From Pseudogemmobacter sp044142105 (GTDB taxonomy: Bacteria; Pseudomonadota; Alphaproteobacteria; Rhodobacterales; Rhodobacteraceae), in contig NZ_JBGTYM010000006.1 in assembly GCF_044142105.1 (NCBI RefSeq), positions 1 to 64,000 of the forward strand: DNA of 64,000 bases. Reading direction: 5' to 3'. The notes under the pieces are model-generated. The model saw only the letters and a program-made list of their open reading frames with translations, ran no database searches and was not told where the DNA came from. Below are positions 43,496-50,473 of this stretch, piece after piece. A program made the translations under genes and the position numbers. The first letter of the stretch is position 1; every line of letters begins with the position of its first letter.

Positions 43496-44212
43496 TCAGG
43501 CCTCCTCGATCCGGGTCGCGGCACGGCCATTGTCCAGGTCGATGGTCGTTGACAGCCGCAGCCGCTCTGGCACGGGAGACAACATCAAGACCGCCTCGAT
43601 CTTGACCTTCAACCCCTCGCGCCCCGAAGTATCCACGCTGATCTTGATCGTGTCGCGCTTGAGGCGAGGCTCAAAGACCGCGACAACCTCTTTCAACTCG
43701 CGCGCCAGAACCTCGGGCTCGAAATCCTTGGCCCGGCGGCCGGAAAAGGATGGCACGCCGAAATTCAGCACCGAGCGCTGGACATGCGGAAAATCGGCCA
43801 GCACGTCGAGCAGATCTTCGGTTCCGCCGCGTTCGGCATCGGACCACAGGAACTGCGCCTGAAGCCGCTCCATCCCGAACAGTTCTTCCAGATCGCGCCG
43901 CACCGCTTCGCGCAGGATATCCGCCGTCACCACGATACCGCGTTCCTCAAGAAAGGCCCGCCGCTGCACAAGCTGCAGGAACTGCGCCAGCTCGCGCCGC
44001 CTGCTCTCATCCAGATCGCTGGCCTGCTCGATGGCGCGGGGGCCGGCGGCGATGATCGCCTCCAGCCGCTCCACGCCGATTTCGGCGCCGATCTCGCGGC
44101 GCCGAAGGTCGGTTTCACTGACGATACCGGGCAGGTCATCGACCAGCCGGTCCCAGAGGCTTGGCTGAACCGCCTCGCGCCGCGCCTGCAGCTGAACCGG
44201 CCCCTTGACCAA
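43496..44212 (-). CDS. tssE: T6SS baseplate protein TssE (gp25-like), long form
   Basis: A 238-residue protein of the gp25/lysozyme-like family that nucleates sheath polymerisation. The C-terminal domain has VLADFPHVQRSVLNFGVPSF and the conserved EPRL in VAVFEPRLKR. It is longer than the usual 130-170 residues because of an inserted helical N-terminal part (residues about 35-110). The start is TTG at 44212; GGAGG five bases upstream and the LWDRL family motif at residue about 19 support it. No in-frame ATG exists nearby. Confidence 0.9.
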   Translation of the reverse strand: MVKGPVQLQARREAVQPSLWDRLVDDLPGIVSETDLRRREIGAEIGVERLEAIIAAGPRAIEQASDLDESRRRELAQFLQLVQRRAFLEERGIVVTADILREAVRRDLEELFGMERLQAQFLWSDAERGGTEDLLDVLADFPHVQRSVLNFGVPSFSGRRAKDFEPEVLARELKEVVAVFEPRLKRDTIKISVDTSGREGLKVKIEAVLMLSPVPERLRLSTTIDLDNGRAATRIEEA

Positions 44213-44248
44213 ATGCGCCTCCTTCGTCTTCCGTCCGGCGCGCCCGCC

Positions 44249-44740
44249 TTACTTGGCCGCGACCAGATCGTATTCCACTTCGTGCTCGTCGCCCTTCGAA
44301 TGATCGTCGGCCTGCACGACGTATTTGAAATTCACCTTCTCGTAGGAAATCCCGATCGTCTCGGAGACCAGCTCGTTCGAGCTTTCCTCGGGGGCGTTCT
44401 GAGTCATCTGGTAGGACGAGATGATGCAGTTCTCGAGCGTGATGATCAGATAGTCGAGATGCGCATCCCCGGAATCCTTGCGCGCGGTGAAAACGATTTC
44501 GGAGAAGGATTTGCCTTTGGCGCAGGCCAGCATCAGATAGGGCGACGCCGCGTCGAGCCACTTGTTGAAGGTGAAGTCCGACAGCGTCGCGCGGCCCCGG
44601 GTGCGCCCCGAGCCGACCGAGGACGAGGACATCTGCTTGGCCTCGAACTGAACGCCGAAGACGTCGATTTCCTTTTCGTGATCGGCGCGCTTGGATTCGC
44701 CCTCGATGCCTTCAATCTTGAGATAACCGGTAAAAGCCAT
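44249..44740 (-). CDS. hcp: Hcp tube protein
   Basis: A 163-residue protein forming the hexameric inner tube, secreted with VgrG. The start MAFTGYLKIEGIEGESKRAD and the segment EYDLVAAK at the end match the Hcp family, with LIITLENCIISSYQMT in the core. Strong ribosome site AAAGGG. A 105-base spacer with a GC-rich hairpin separates it from tssC, which may allow Hcp to be made in excess over its operon neighbours. Confidence 0.95.
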   Translation of the reverse strand: MAFTGYLKIEGIEGESKRADHEKEIDVFGVQFEAKQMSSSSVGSGRTRGRATLSDFTFNKWLDAASPYLMLACAKGKSFSEIVFTARKDSGDAHLDYLIITLENCIISSYQMTQNAPEESSNELVSETIGISYEKVNFKYVVQADDHSKGDEHEVEYDLVAAK

Positions 44741-44822
44741 GATCTTACCCTTTCAAAAGATGTGTCTTCTTGGAATGCGTGCCCCCCGCCCAGTACGGAG
44801 GGCCTTTCGACAAAAACCGCGC

Positions 44823-44837
44823 CCCCGGCCTCCGGGG
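44823..44837. repeat. GC-rich hairpin between tssC and hcp
   Basis: CCCCGG-CCT-CCGGGG, nine bases downstream of the tssC coding end in an otherwise tightly packed operon. On the transcribed minus strand it is followed within seven bases by TTTTT, so it may act as a partial terminator or a processing/stability element before hcp. Confidence 0.45.
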
Positions 44838-44845
44838 AAAAACGG

Positions 44846-46360
44846 TCAGGCGCCCTTCACGGAAGGAAGTTCCGAGACCAGCCGCAAGCTCGCGTTGATG
44901 CCTTCCAACTGGTAATGCGGGCGCAGATAGAACCTTGCATTGTAGTAGCCCGGCCGCCCCTCGACGGAATCCACCTGCACTTCGGCCATGGCGAGGGGAC
45001 GTTTCGCCTTGGCCTTGTCATCCGCCATGGCCGTATTCGCCAGCACATAGCGGTTGATCCACTCCGACAGCCAGACTTGCATGTCGTTGCGTTCCTTGAA
45101 GGTGCCGATCTTGTCGCGCGCGATGGCCTTGAGGTAATGCGCGAAACGGCAGACCGGGAGCAGGTAGGGCAGGTTCGCCGACAGGCGTTCATTCGCCTGG
45201 GCGTCCGGGTCGACCAGACGTCCGGCGCGGGCGTCGTCGTCCTGAAGGCTGTGGGCGCCGATGAAGGCCGCAAGGTCGGTGTTCTTGCGGTGCAGGATCG
45301 GCATCATGCCCAGCTTCGCCAGCTCCGCCTCGCGCCGGTCGTCGATGGCGATCTCGGTCGGGCATTTCATCGCGACAGAGCCGTCATCGGTGGGGAAGCT
45401 GTGCACCGGCAGGTTGGTGACCGTGCCGCCCGATTCCACCCCGCGGATCTGCGTGCCCCAGCCATAAAGCTTGTGGCTGCGGTTGATGTTCACGCCCATC
45501 GCGAAGGCCGCGTTCATCCAGGTGTAATGGTCGTGCTTGCCATCTATCTCTTCCTCGAAGGCAAAGCCCTTCACCGGAACAGTATTGGCGCCATAGGGCA
45601 GACGCGCCAGCACGCGCGGCATGGTCAGGCCGATATACCGCGCATCTTCCGACTCGCGCAGCGACTGCCACGAGGCATATTCCGGCGAGGAGGTGATCTG
45701 TTTCAGATCCTGCGGGTTCGGTAACTCCTGCCAGCTTTCCATGCGGAACAGCTGCGGCGCCGCCGCCGCGATGAAGGGCGTATGGGCCGAGGCACAGATG
45801 CCCGAGAGGTTCCGCAACAGCCCCACATCGCGCGGATGGTGGCTGAACTCATAGGCGCCGATCAGCGCGCCATAAGGCTCGCCGCCGAACATCGAATATT
45901 CTTCGCTGTACAGCTTCTTGAAGGCCGGGGACTGGTCCCACATCTGGCCTTCGAAATCCTCGAGCTGGTCGGCAAGCTGATCCTTGGTGATGTTCATCAC
46001 CCGGATCTTCAGCTTGCTGTCGGTCTCGGTGTTGTTGACCAGGTAGTGCAATCCGCGCCAGGTGCCTTCCATTTGGCGCACTTCGGGGGCATGCAGGATC
46101 TCGTTCATCTGCACGGTCAGAAGCTGGTCGATCCCGGCGATCAGCGACTTGATCGACTTGACGGCATTGCCCGAAATCGTCGCCGTGCCCGATTTCTCCT
46201 GCGCGGCAAGGGCAAGGTTCTGCACCAGCTTCTTCAGCTTGGCCGAACCGTCATCCTTGACGCGAAAGTCCTTCTCAAGCAGGTCGTTGAATTCGCCCAG
46301 GTCGATCGCCTGCGCTTCGGCTGCGCCGGGGCTGCCTGCGGATTTTTCGGTTTCGGCCAT
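44846..46360 (-). CDS. tssC: T6SS contractile sheath large subunit TssC
   Basis: A 504-residue sheath protein that pairs with TssB. Conserved blocks include MEGTWRGLHYLVNNTETDSK, FGGEPYGALIGAYEFSHHPR and GLTMPRVLARLPYG, with ClpV-accessible C-terminal regions. The start overlaps the tssB stop (TAATG). Full length. Confidence 0.96.
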   Translation of the reverse strand: MAETEKSAGSPGAAEAQAIDLGEFNDLLEKDFRVKDDGSAKLKKLVQNLALAAQEKSGTATISGNAVKSIKSLIAGIDQLLTVQMNEILHAPEVRQMEGTWRGLHYLVNNTETDSKLKIRVMNITKDQLADQLEDFEGQMWDQSPAFKKLYSEEYSMFGGEPYGALIGAYEFSHHPRDVGLLRNLSGICASAHTPFIAAAAPQLFRMESWQELPNPQDLKQITSSPEYASWQSLRESEDARYIGLTMPRVLARLPYGANTVPVKGFAFEEEIDGKHDHYTWMNAAFAMGVNINRSHKLYGWGTQIRGVESGGTVTNLPVHSFPTDDGSVAMKCPTEIAIDDRREAELAKLGMMPILHRKNTDLAAFIGAHSLQDDDARAGRLVDPDAQANERLSANLPYLLPVCRFAHYLKAIARDKIGTFKERNDMQVWLSEWINRYVLANTAMADDKAKAKRPLAMAEVQVDSVEGRPGYYNARFYLRPHYQLEGINASLRLVSELPSVKGA

Positions 46361-46896
46361 TATTCAGTGCCTCCCTGATCCTTCATCGCCTCGGTCGCGA
46401 CCTGTTGCAGCAGGGGTTCGTTCTGGAGAAGCTGGGCGATGCGCTTCTCGGCATTCACCTTGCCGTCCATATAGCTGAGCAATTCCTCAAGCTGCTTGCG
46501 CATGGCCAGAAGCTCGGCCAGCGCGGGCACCTGTTCGGCGATCTTGTCGGGGGTGAAATCACCCATGTTCTTGAACGAGAGATCGACGAACATCTCTTCA
46601 TCCGCTGCCTCGGCTCCTTCCTTGGCTGGCAGCGTGTTCTTGACCCGCGCCTTCACCCGCGGCGACAGCGCCTCCATGAACTTATTGAAACGTCCCGCAT
46701 CGACCTCGACAAAGCTGCGGTCGGCGGGGGCTTTCATCGCTTCCCTGGTTTCGGACTTGCCGGCCAAATCGGCCATCACGCCCATCACGAAGGGCAACTC
46801 GATCGTGGTCGGGCTGCCGTAATGCTCTACGTCATAGGCGATCTGCACGCGCGGAGCGCGGTTTCTCTCGATGACTTTCGCCTTGCTCTCGCTCAT
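46360..46896 (-). CDS. tssB: T6SS contractile sheath small subunit TssB
   Basis: A 178-residue sheath subunit. It starts with RNRAPRVQIAYDVEHYGSPT and ELPFVMGVMADLAGKSETRE, both diagnostic, and contains MEALSPRVKARVKNTL and the sheath-interface segment FKNMGDFTPDKIAEQVPALA. Its ATG overlaps the tssA stop (TGATG). ClpV is expected to remodel the sheath it forms with TssC. Confidence 0.96.
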   Translation of the reverse strand: MSESKAKVIERNRAPRVQIAYDVEHYGSPTTIELPFVMGVMADLAGKSETREAMKAPADRSFVEVDAGRFNKFMEALSPRVKARVKNTLPAKEGAEAADEEMFVDLSFKNMGDFTPDKIAEQVPALAELLAMRKQLEELLSYMDGKVNAEKRIAQLLQNEPLLQQVATEAMKDQGGTE

Positions 46897-48053
46897 CAGT
46901 CTCTCCCGGATTTGGCCTTGTCGTCAAAGACACCGGCGATGCCGCGGAATTCCTTCAGCCCGCTCGGCGCAATCTCTTCCATCAATTGCAAGAAATTCAT
47001 CGGAACCATCTTGCGCATCCGCCGCGCAAGATGCGGGATCGGGCTCGAAGGCTCGGTCCTTTCGTAAAAATCAATCACCAGATCGAGGCAACGTTCCACG
47101 TCGCGGCGGCTATTGATCTGGCCGGGGACATAGGCCCCGTTGGCCGCGCCGTTCACCGGCGCTGTGGGCGTGGTCATGGCTGGGCCTCCCGTCCCGGCGG
47201 AAGCGGCAGGCTGGTCCGCAGCAGGCGCGGCAGCCCCTGCCCCGGCCCCTACCGCGTCAAGCGTCTGGGCGATCCGGCCCAGCATCTTGCCCATGGCATC
47301 GAAGCGCACCGCCACATCGTTTTCCGTGACATGGGGGGCAAGGGCCGACTCAAGCTCGGCCAGCGCCGCACGTCCCGCCGCGATCCCTTCGCGCAGCGCC
47401 GCGAATTCCTCGGGCCGTTCCGCCGCCGTGGCGCGGCAGGCCGCCGTCACCCGGTTGAGCCGCTGCTCATGTTTGGCGATCAGCTCGGCCACTTCCTTTT
47501 CGCCCAGCCCGCTGGGCACTTCATTGGCAAAGACCGCCCGGCTGATCGCGCCCGCCGCCAGATCGCCCCCCGTCACCGGACCGATGCCGCGCGGGGCCAT
47601 CAGCGTCACGAATTCCAGATCGCCCAGCACGCCGCCATCTGGATTTTCAATCTGATACAAGGCGTTGATCCGCCGCAGCGCCGCCTCGCGCTTGCCGCCG
47701 CCCGGACGCAGGGCCGGATGCAGACTGTCCCAATATTGCGTGATCGTGTCGGCCAGCAACTTGAAGCCCGGCGCCAGACCCTCGGCACGATCCTCATTCA
47801 CCATCAGCCGCGCGACGATGACCAGAAGCCGCAGATCGCGCCCCGACTGGGCCAGCCCCCGCGCCTCTTGCGCGAGGTCCGACCAATCAAGCTCCACCTG
47901 TCCCGTGCCGCCTTCGCCGACAAGTTTTAGCCGCGCGGCGCGCGAGGCGGGTTGCAGACGGTTCTCAAGGGCATGAAAGCGGGCGTCGTTGCGCAGGTCT
48001 GTGCCCGACGGCGCAGCAGAATCCAAGGGCGCGAGGAACGCTTCAACTTCCAT
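46896..48053 (-). CDS. tssA: T6SS protein TssA
   Basis: A 385-residue protein that coordinates tube and sheath extension. It has the N-terminal ImpA_N domain (FLAPLDSAAPSGTDLRNDAR; LDWSDLAQEARGLAQSGRDL; KLLADTITQYWDSLHPALRP), an Ala/Gly/Pro linker, and the short C-terminal motif GQINSRRDVERCLDLVIDFY followed by EPSSPIPHLARRMRKMV. That C-terminal arrangement puts it in the class with a small terminal domain. It follows ppkA by 108 bases. Confidence 0.93.
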   Translation of the reverse strand: MEVEAFLAPLDSAAPSGTDLRNDARFHALENRLQPASRAARLKLVGEGGTGQVELDWSDLAQEARGLAQSGRDLRLLVIVARLMVNEDRAEGLAPGFKLLADTITQYWDSLHPALRPGGGKREAALRRINALYQIENPDGGVLGDLEFVTLMAPRGIGPVTGGDLAAGAISRAVFANEVPSGLGEKEVAELIAKHEQRLNRVTAACRATAAERPEEFAALREGIAAGRAALAELESALAPHVTENDVAVRFDAMGKMLGRIAQTLDAVGAGAGAAAPAADQPAASAGTGGPAMTTPTAPVNGAANGAYVPGQINSRRDVERCLDLVIDFYERTEPSSPIPHLARRMRKMVPMNFLQLMEEIAPSGLKEFRGIAGVFDDKAKSGRD

Positions 48054-48161
48054 AAGTCATTGGCCAGTACTGAAAAGGTCGTCGGAATAAAGAAAGACTG
48101 TCAGACAAGGACGATTCTTGCAACGTAACTGTCGAAAGGATCAACCTCGGCTTGTGTTCCG

Positions 48162-50327
48162 TCAAGGTCGGGATTCCAGAATGCGGCTGGCATAGCCAAG
48201 GATGTTCCCCGGATGCTCGGTCTGGGCGAAATCCAGCGCCTCGGCGAAAGACACGATGGATTCGTCGCGCGGCCGCCGCGTGTCGAAGAGGTCGGATTTG
48301 GTGACGAAGGCCAGAAACTCGCTCTTGCCATAATCCGTCTTCTTGATCCGCATCGCCAGAAGCTTGGGATTGGCGCGCAGCTCGTCAAAGCTGAACAGAA
48401 CCCGGACCCGGCGCATCCCGTCCTGCACCGTACCGAGCTTGGTCAGGTCGGTTTCGGCGAAATTCACGTTCGGCAGCAGGTTGTAGACCGTGCCCGTATT
48501 GTCGACCACCATCACCCACAGGCGCCCCTCGGTGATCGAGGCCGGGATCAGCACTTCGACCACGGGATTGTCGCCCTCGGTATAGATGCCGGTCAGGTTC
48601 GGCTCGCCCGTCTCGCCCTTGCCCAGCCAGATCGACACGGCGTTGTTGGGCAGGTCGGGCAGCACGTCGCGCACGGCGCAAAGGTCTTCGTTCAGCACCG
48701 CCAGATCGACCCGCACCTTGCGGTCGCCGATGCGCTCGCGCAGACCAAGCTGCACATCGGCCGCCAGATCGCCATCGGGGGCCGAGCCGGTAACGGCGAT
48801 CGTATCGCCCAACGCATAGCCCGCGGCGGGCGGGTCGGTGAGCATCAGCTTGCCGCAGGTCGCCCGCTCGTCCAGCATTTTCTGCACATCGGCCAGGACC
48901 AGCACCTTCGGCCCGATCGACAGCGAGGTGGTCAGGACGAAATTCCCCTTCTGCGCCCAGGTCTCAAGCATCTGGCGCAGCGCCTTGCCCGCGGCCGCAT
49001 CCGCCGCAAGGCCCGTGACCTTCACCGCCCGATCCGAGACTTCGACCTTCCAGTCCTCGACGCCTGACAGGATCGAAAACAGCTCGCTCACCGCCCCCAC
49101 CCAGTCCGGCCCGGGCACGCCCTGGGCCAGAATCAGCGCCTCCGGCGCGGCATCGCTGCCCGCCAGCCCCGCGAAAGCCGCCCGCAGTGCCGCCGCTCCG
49201 GCCTCATCCGGCGCGTGACCAGCGAGGGTTGGCGGAGCCGGGCCATCGGCCGCCTTGGCCGTCAGCGTATAGGGCGAAGCCACCGGCAGGGCGGGCTTGA
49301 GCAAATCGTCAAACAGGCCCGCATACCAGGCCCCGCCCCCTACAGCGCCCAGCATCAGGACCAGCACCGCCACCAGAAACCCCGCGCCCGAGGACCGCTT
49401 GGCCGGGGCAACCCCGCGCTCGCTGCGCGGCAGGGCACGGGTGCCGCCCGCTGCGCGCGTGGTCGCGGCCTCCCCCCCCGCCCGCCCGCCCGGCGTGCCG
49501 CCCAGGGCCGCACCGACCTGCTCCACCACCGCCGCCGCCGAGGGCGCGCGCTGCGCCAGCGCCGGGGCCGAAAGCCAGTCAATCAGCCCTTTCAGCGGCT
49601 CCGGCACGCCCAGAGTGTCCAGGGGCTGCCCCTTGCGGCGGATCATCTCGCCGGGTGTCATTCCCGCAAAGGGGATCTGCCCCTTCCAGGCCGCCAGCAA
49701 AAGCGCGCCCAGCGCATAAAGGTCGCTGCGCGGCTCGGCCTTGCCCTCCATCTGCTCGGGCGCGGCATATTCATATTTCCCAGCAAAATCATTGCCGACG
49801 ATGGTTCGCGCCCCGGCTCCCGTGTCCTTGGCGATCCCGAAATCGATGATCGTCGCCTTTTCGGGACTGCCGCCTTTCAGGATCACATTGTCCGGCGACA
49901 GGTCGCGATGGACGATCCCCTGCGAATGGGCCGCCACCAGCCCCTCGGCCACACGATGCGCAATGATCATCAACTCGCGCGGCTCCATCCGCCGACGCAT
50001 CATCACATCGGCCATCGACGGGCCGTCGATGAAATCCATCACCAGAAAGACATGGCCCTGATCGGTGCGCGAACATTCGGTGTAGCGCACCACCGCATCG
50101 TCACGGATGTCGCGCATCTGCTCTTCGCGGCGCATCAGGGCGATATAGCCCTCCTGCCCCGAGAACTGCGCGTTCAACGCCTTGATCGCCACGATCCTGC
50201 CCGAGATCAGATTGCGCGCACGGTACACCTCGCCCGTGCCGCCGCGCCCCAGCACGCCCTCGATCTCGTAGGTATTGTTCAGGATCTGGCCGGCACGGAA
50301 AATGTCGCCAGGCAACGGTGCTATCAT
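48162..50327 (-). CDS. ppkA: T6SS Ser/Thr protein kinase PpkA-like
   Basis: A 721-residue transmembrane kinase. The cytoplasmic catalytic domain (about 15-280) has VLGRGGTGEVYRARN, catalytic Lys in IVAIKALN, HRDLSPDNVIL and DFG in IIDFGIAKD. A transmembrane helix (LVAVLVLMLGAVGGGAWYAG) is near residue 330. The periplasmic part contains a region resembling a BON/OmpA-like fold and ends in a DUF4384-like domain (VLIPASITEGRLWVMVVDNT). It phosphorylates the FHA protein TagH to trigger assembly, perhaps on sensing envelope signals. Note Ser in place of the common Lys after HRDL. GGAGG precedes the ATG. It heads the leftward operon and is divergent from clpV. Confidence 0.9.
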   Translation of the reverse strand: MIAPLPGDIFRAGQILNNTYEIEGVLGRGGTGEVYRARNLISGRIVAIKALNAQFSGQEGYIALMRREEQMRDIRDDAVVRYTECSRTDQGHVFLVMDFIDGPSMADVMMRRRMEPRELMIIAHRVAEGLVAAHSQGIVHRDLSPDNVILKGGSPEKATIIDFGIAKDTGAGARTIVGNDFAGKYEYAAPEQMEGKAEPRSDLYALGALLLAAWKGQIPFAGMTPGEMIRRKGQPLDTLGVPEPLKGLIDWLSAPALAQRAPSAAAVVEQVGAALGGTPGGRAGGEAATTRAAGGTRALPRSERGVAPAKRSSGAGFLVAVLVLMLGAVGGGAWYAGLFDDLLKPALPVASPYTLTAKAADGPAPPTLAGHAPDEAGAAALRAAFAGLAGSDAAPEALILAQGVPGPDWVGAVSELFSILSGVEDWKVEVSDRAVKVTGLAADAAAGKALRQMLETWAQKGNFVLTTSLSIGPKVLVLADVQKMLDERATCGKLMLTDPPAAGYALGDTIAVTGSAPDGDLAADVQLGLRERIGDRKVRVDLAVLNEDLCAVRDVLPDLPNNAVSIWLGKGETGEPNLTGIYTEGDNPVVEVLIPASITEGRLWVMVVDNTGTVYNLLPNVNFAETDLTKLGTVQDGMRRVRVLFSFDELRANPKLLAMRIKKTDYGKSEFLAFVTKSDLFDTRRPRDESIVSFAEALDFAQTEHPGNILGYASRILESRP

Positions 50328-50385
50328 CGCCTCAAACCTCCGGGCAACCTGACCGTCACCCTGTTCTCAAATCTGTCGCGCAGTC

Positions 50386-50408
50386 ACTCAATCTAGATTA
50401 GACTGAGT
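50386..50408. promoter_or_regulatory. 23-bp imperfect palindrome in the ppkA/clpV divergent region
   Basis: ACTCAATCTA-GAT-TAGACTGAGT: half-sites ACTCAnTCTA and TAGAnTGAGT are exact mirror images apart from the central three bases and one symmetric base pair per arm. It lies 59 bases from the ppkA start and 66 from the clpV start, so one regulator bound here could control both T6SS operons. Confidence 0.55.
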
Positions 50409-50473
50409 CTGCAGGATTTCCCCATTTATCTGCAAGTCCGTTAGACAGACCCCTTTTTTTGAAAGGCTTTGGC

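Noticed and set aside
41466..43862. Long plus-strand frame opposite tssF/tssE
   Set aside because: Spans several verified genes of the opposite strand and has shadow-type composition.
48162..50327. Possibility that ppkA is a pseudokinase because HRDL is followed by Ser instead of Lys
   Set aside because: The Lys of VAIK, HRD Asp, Asn and DFG are all present; Ser at that position also occurs in active bacterial kinases.
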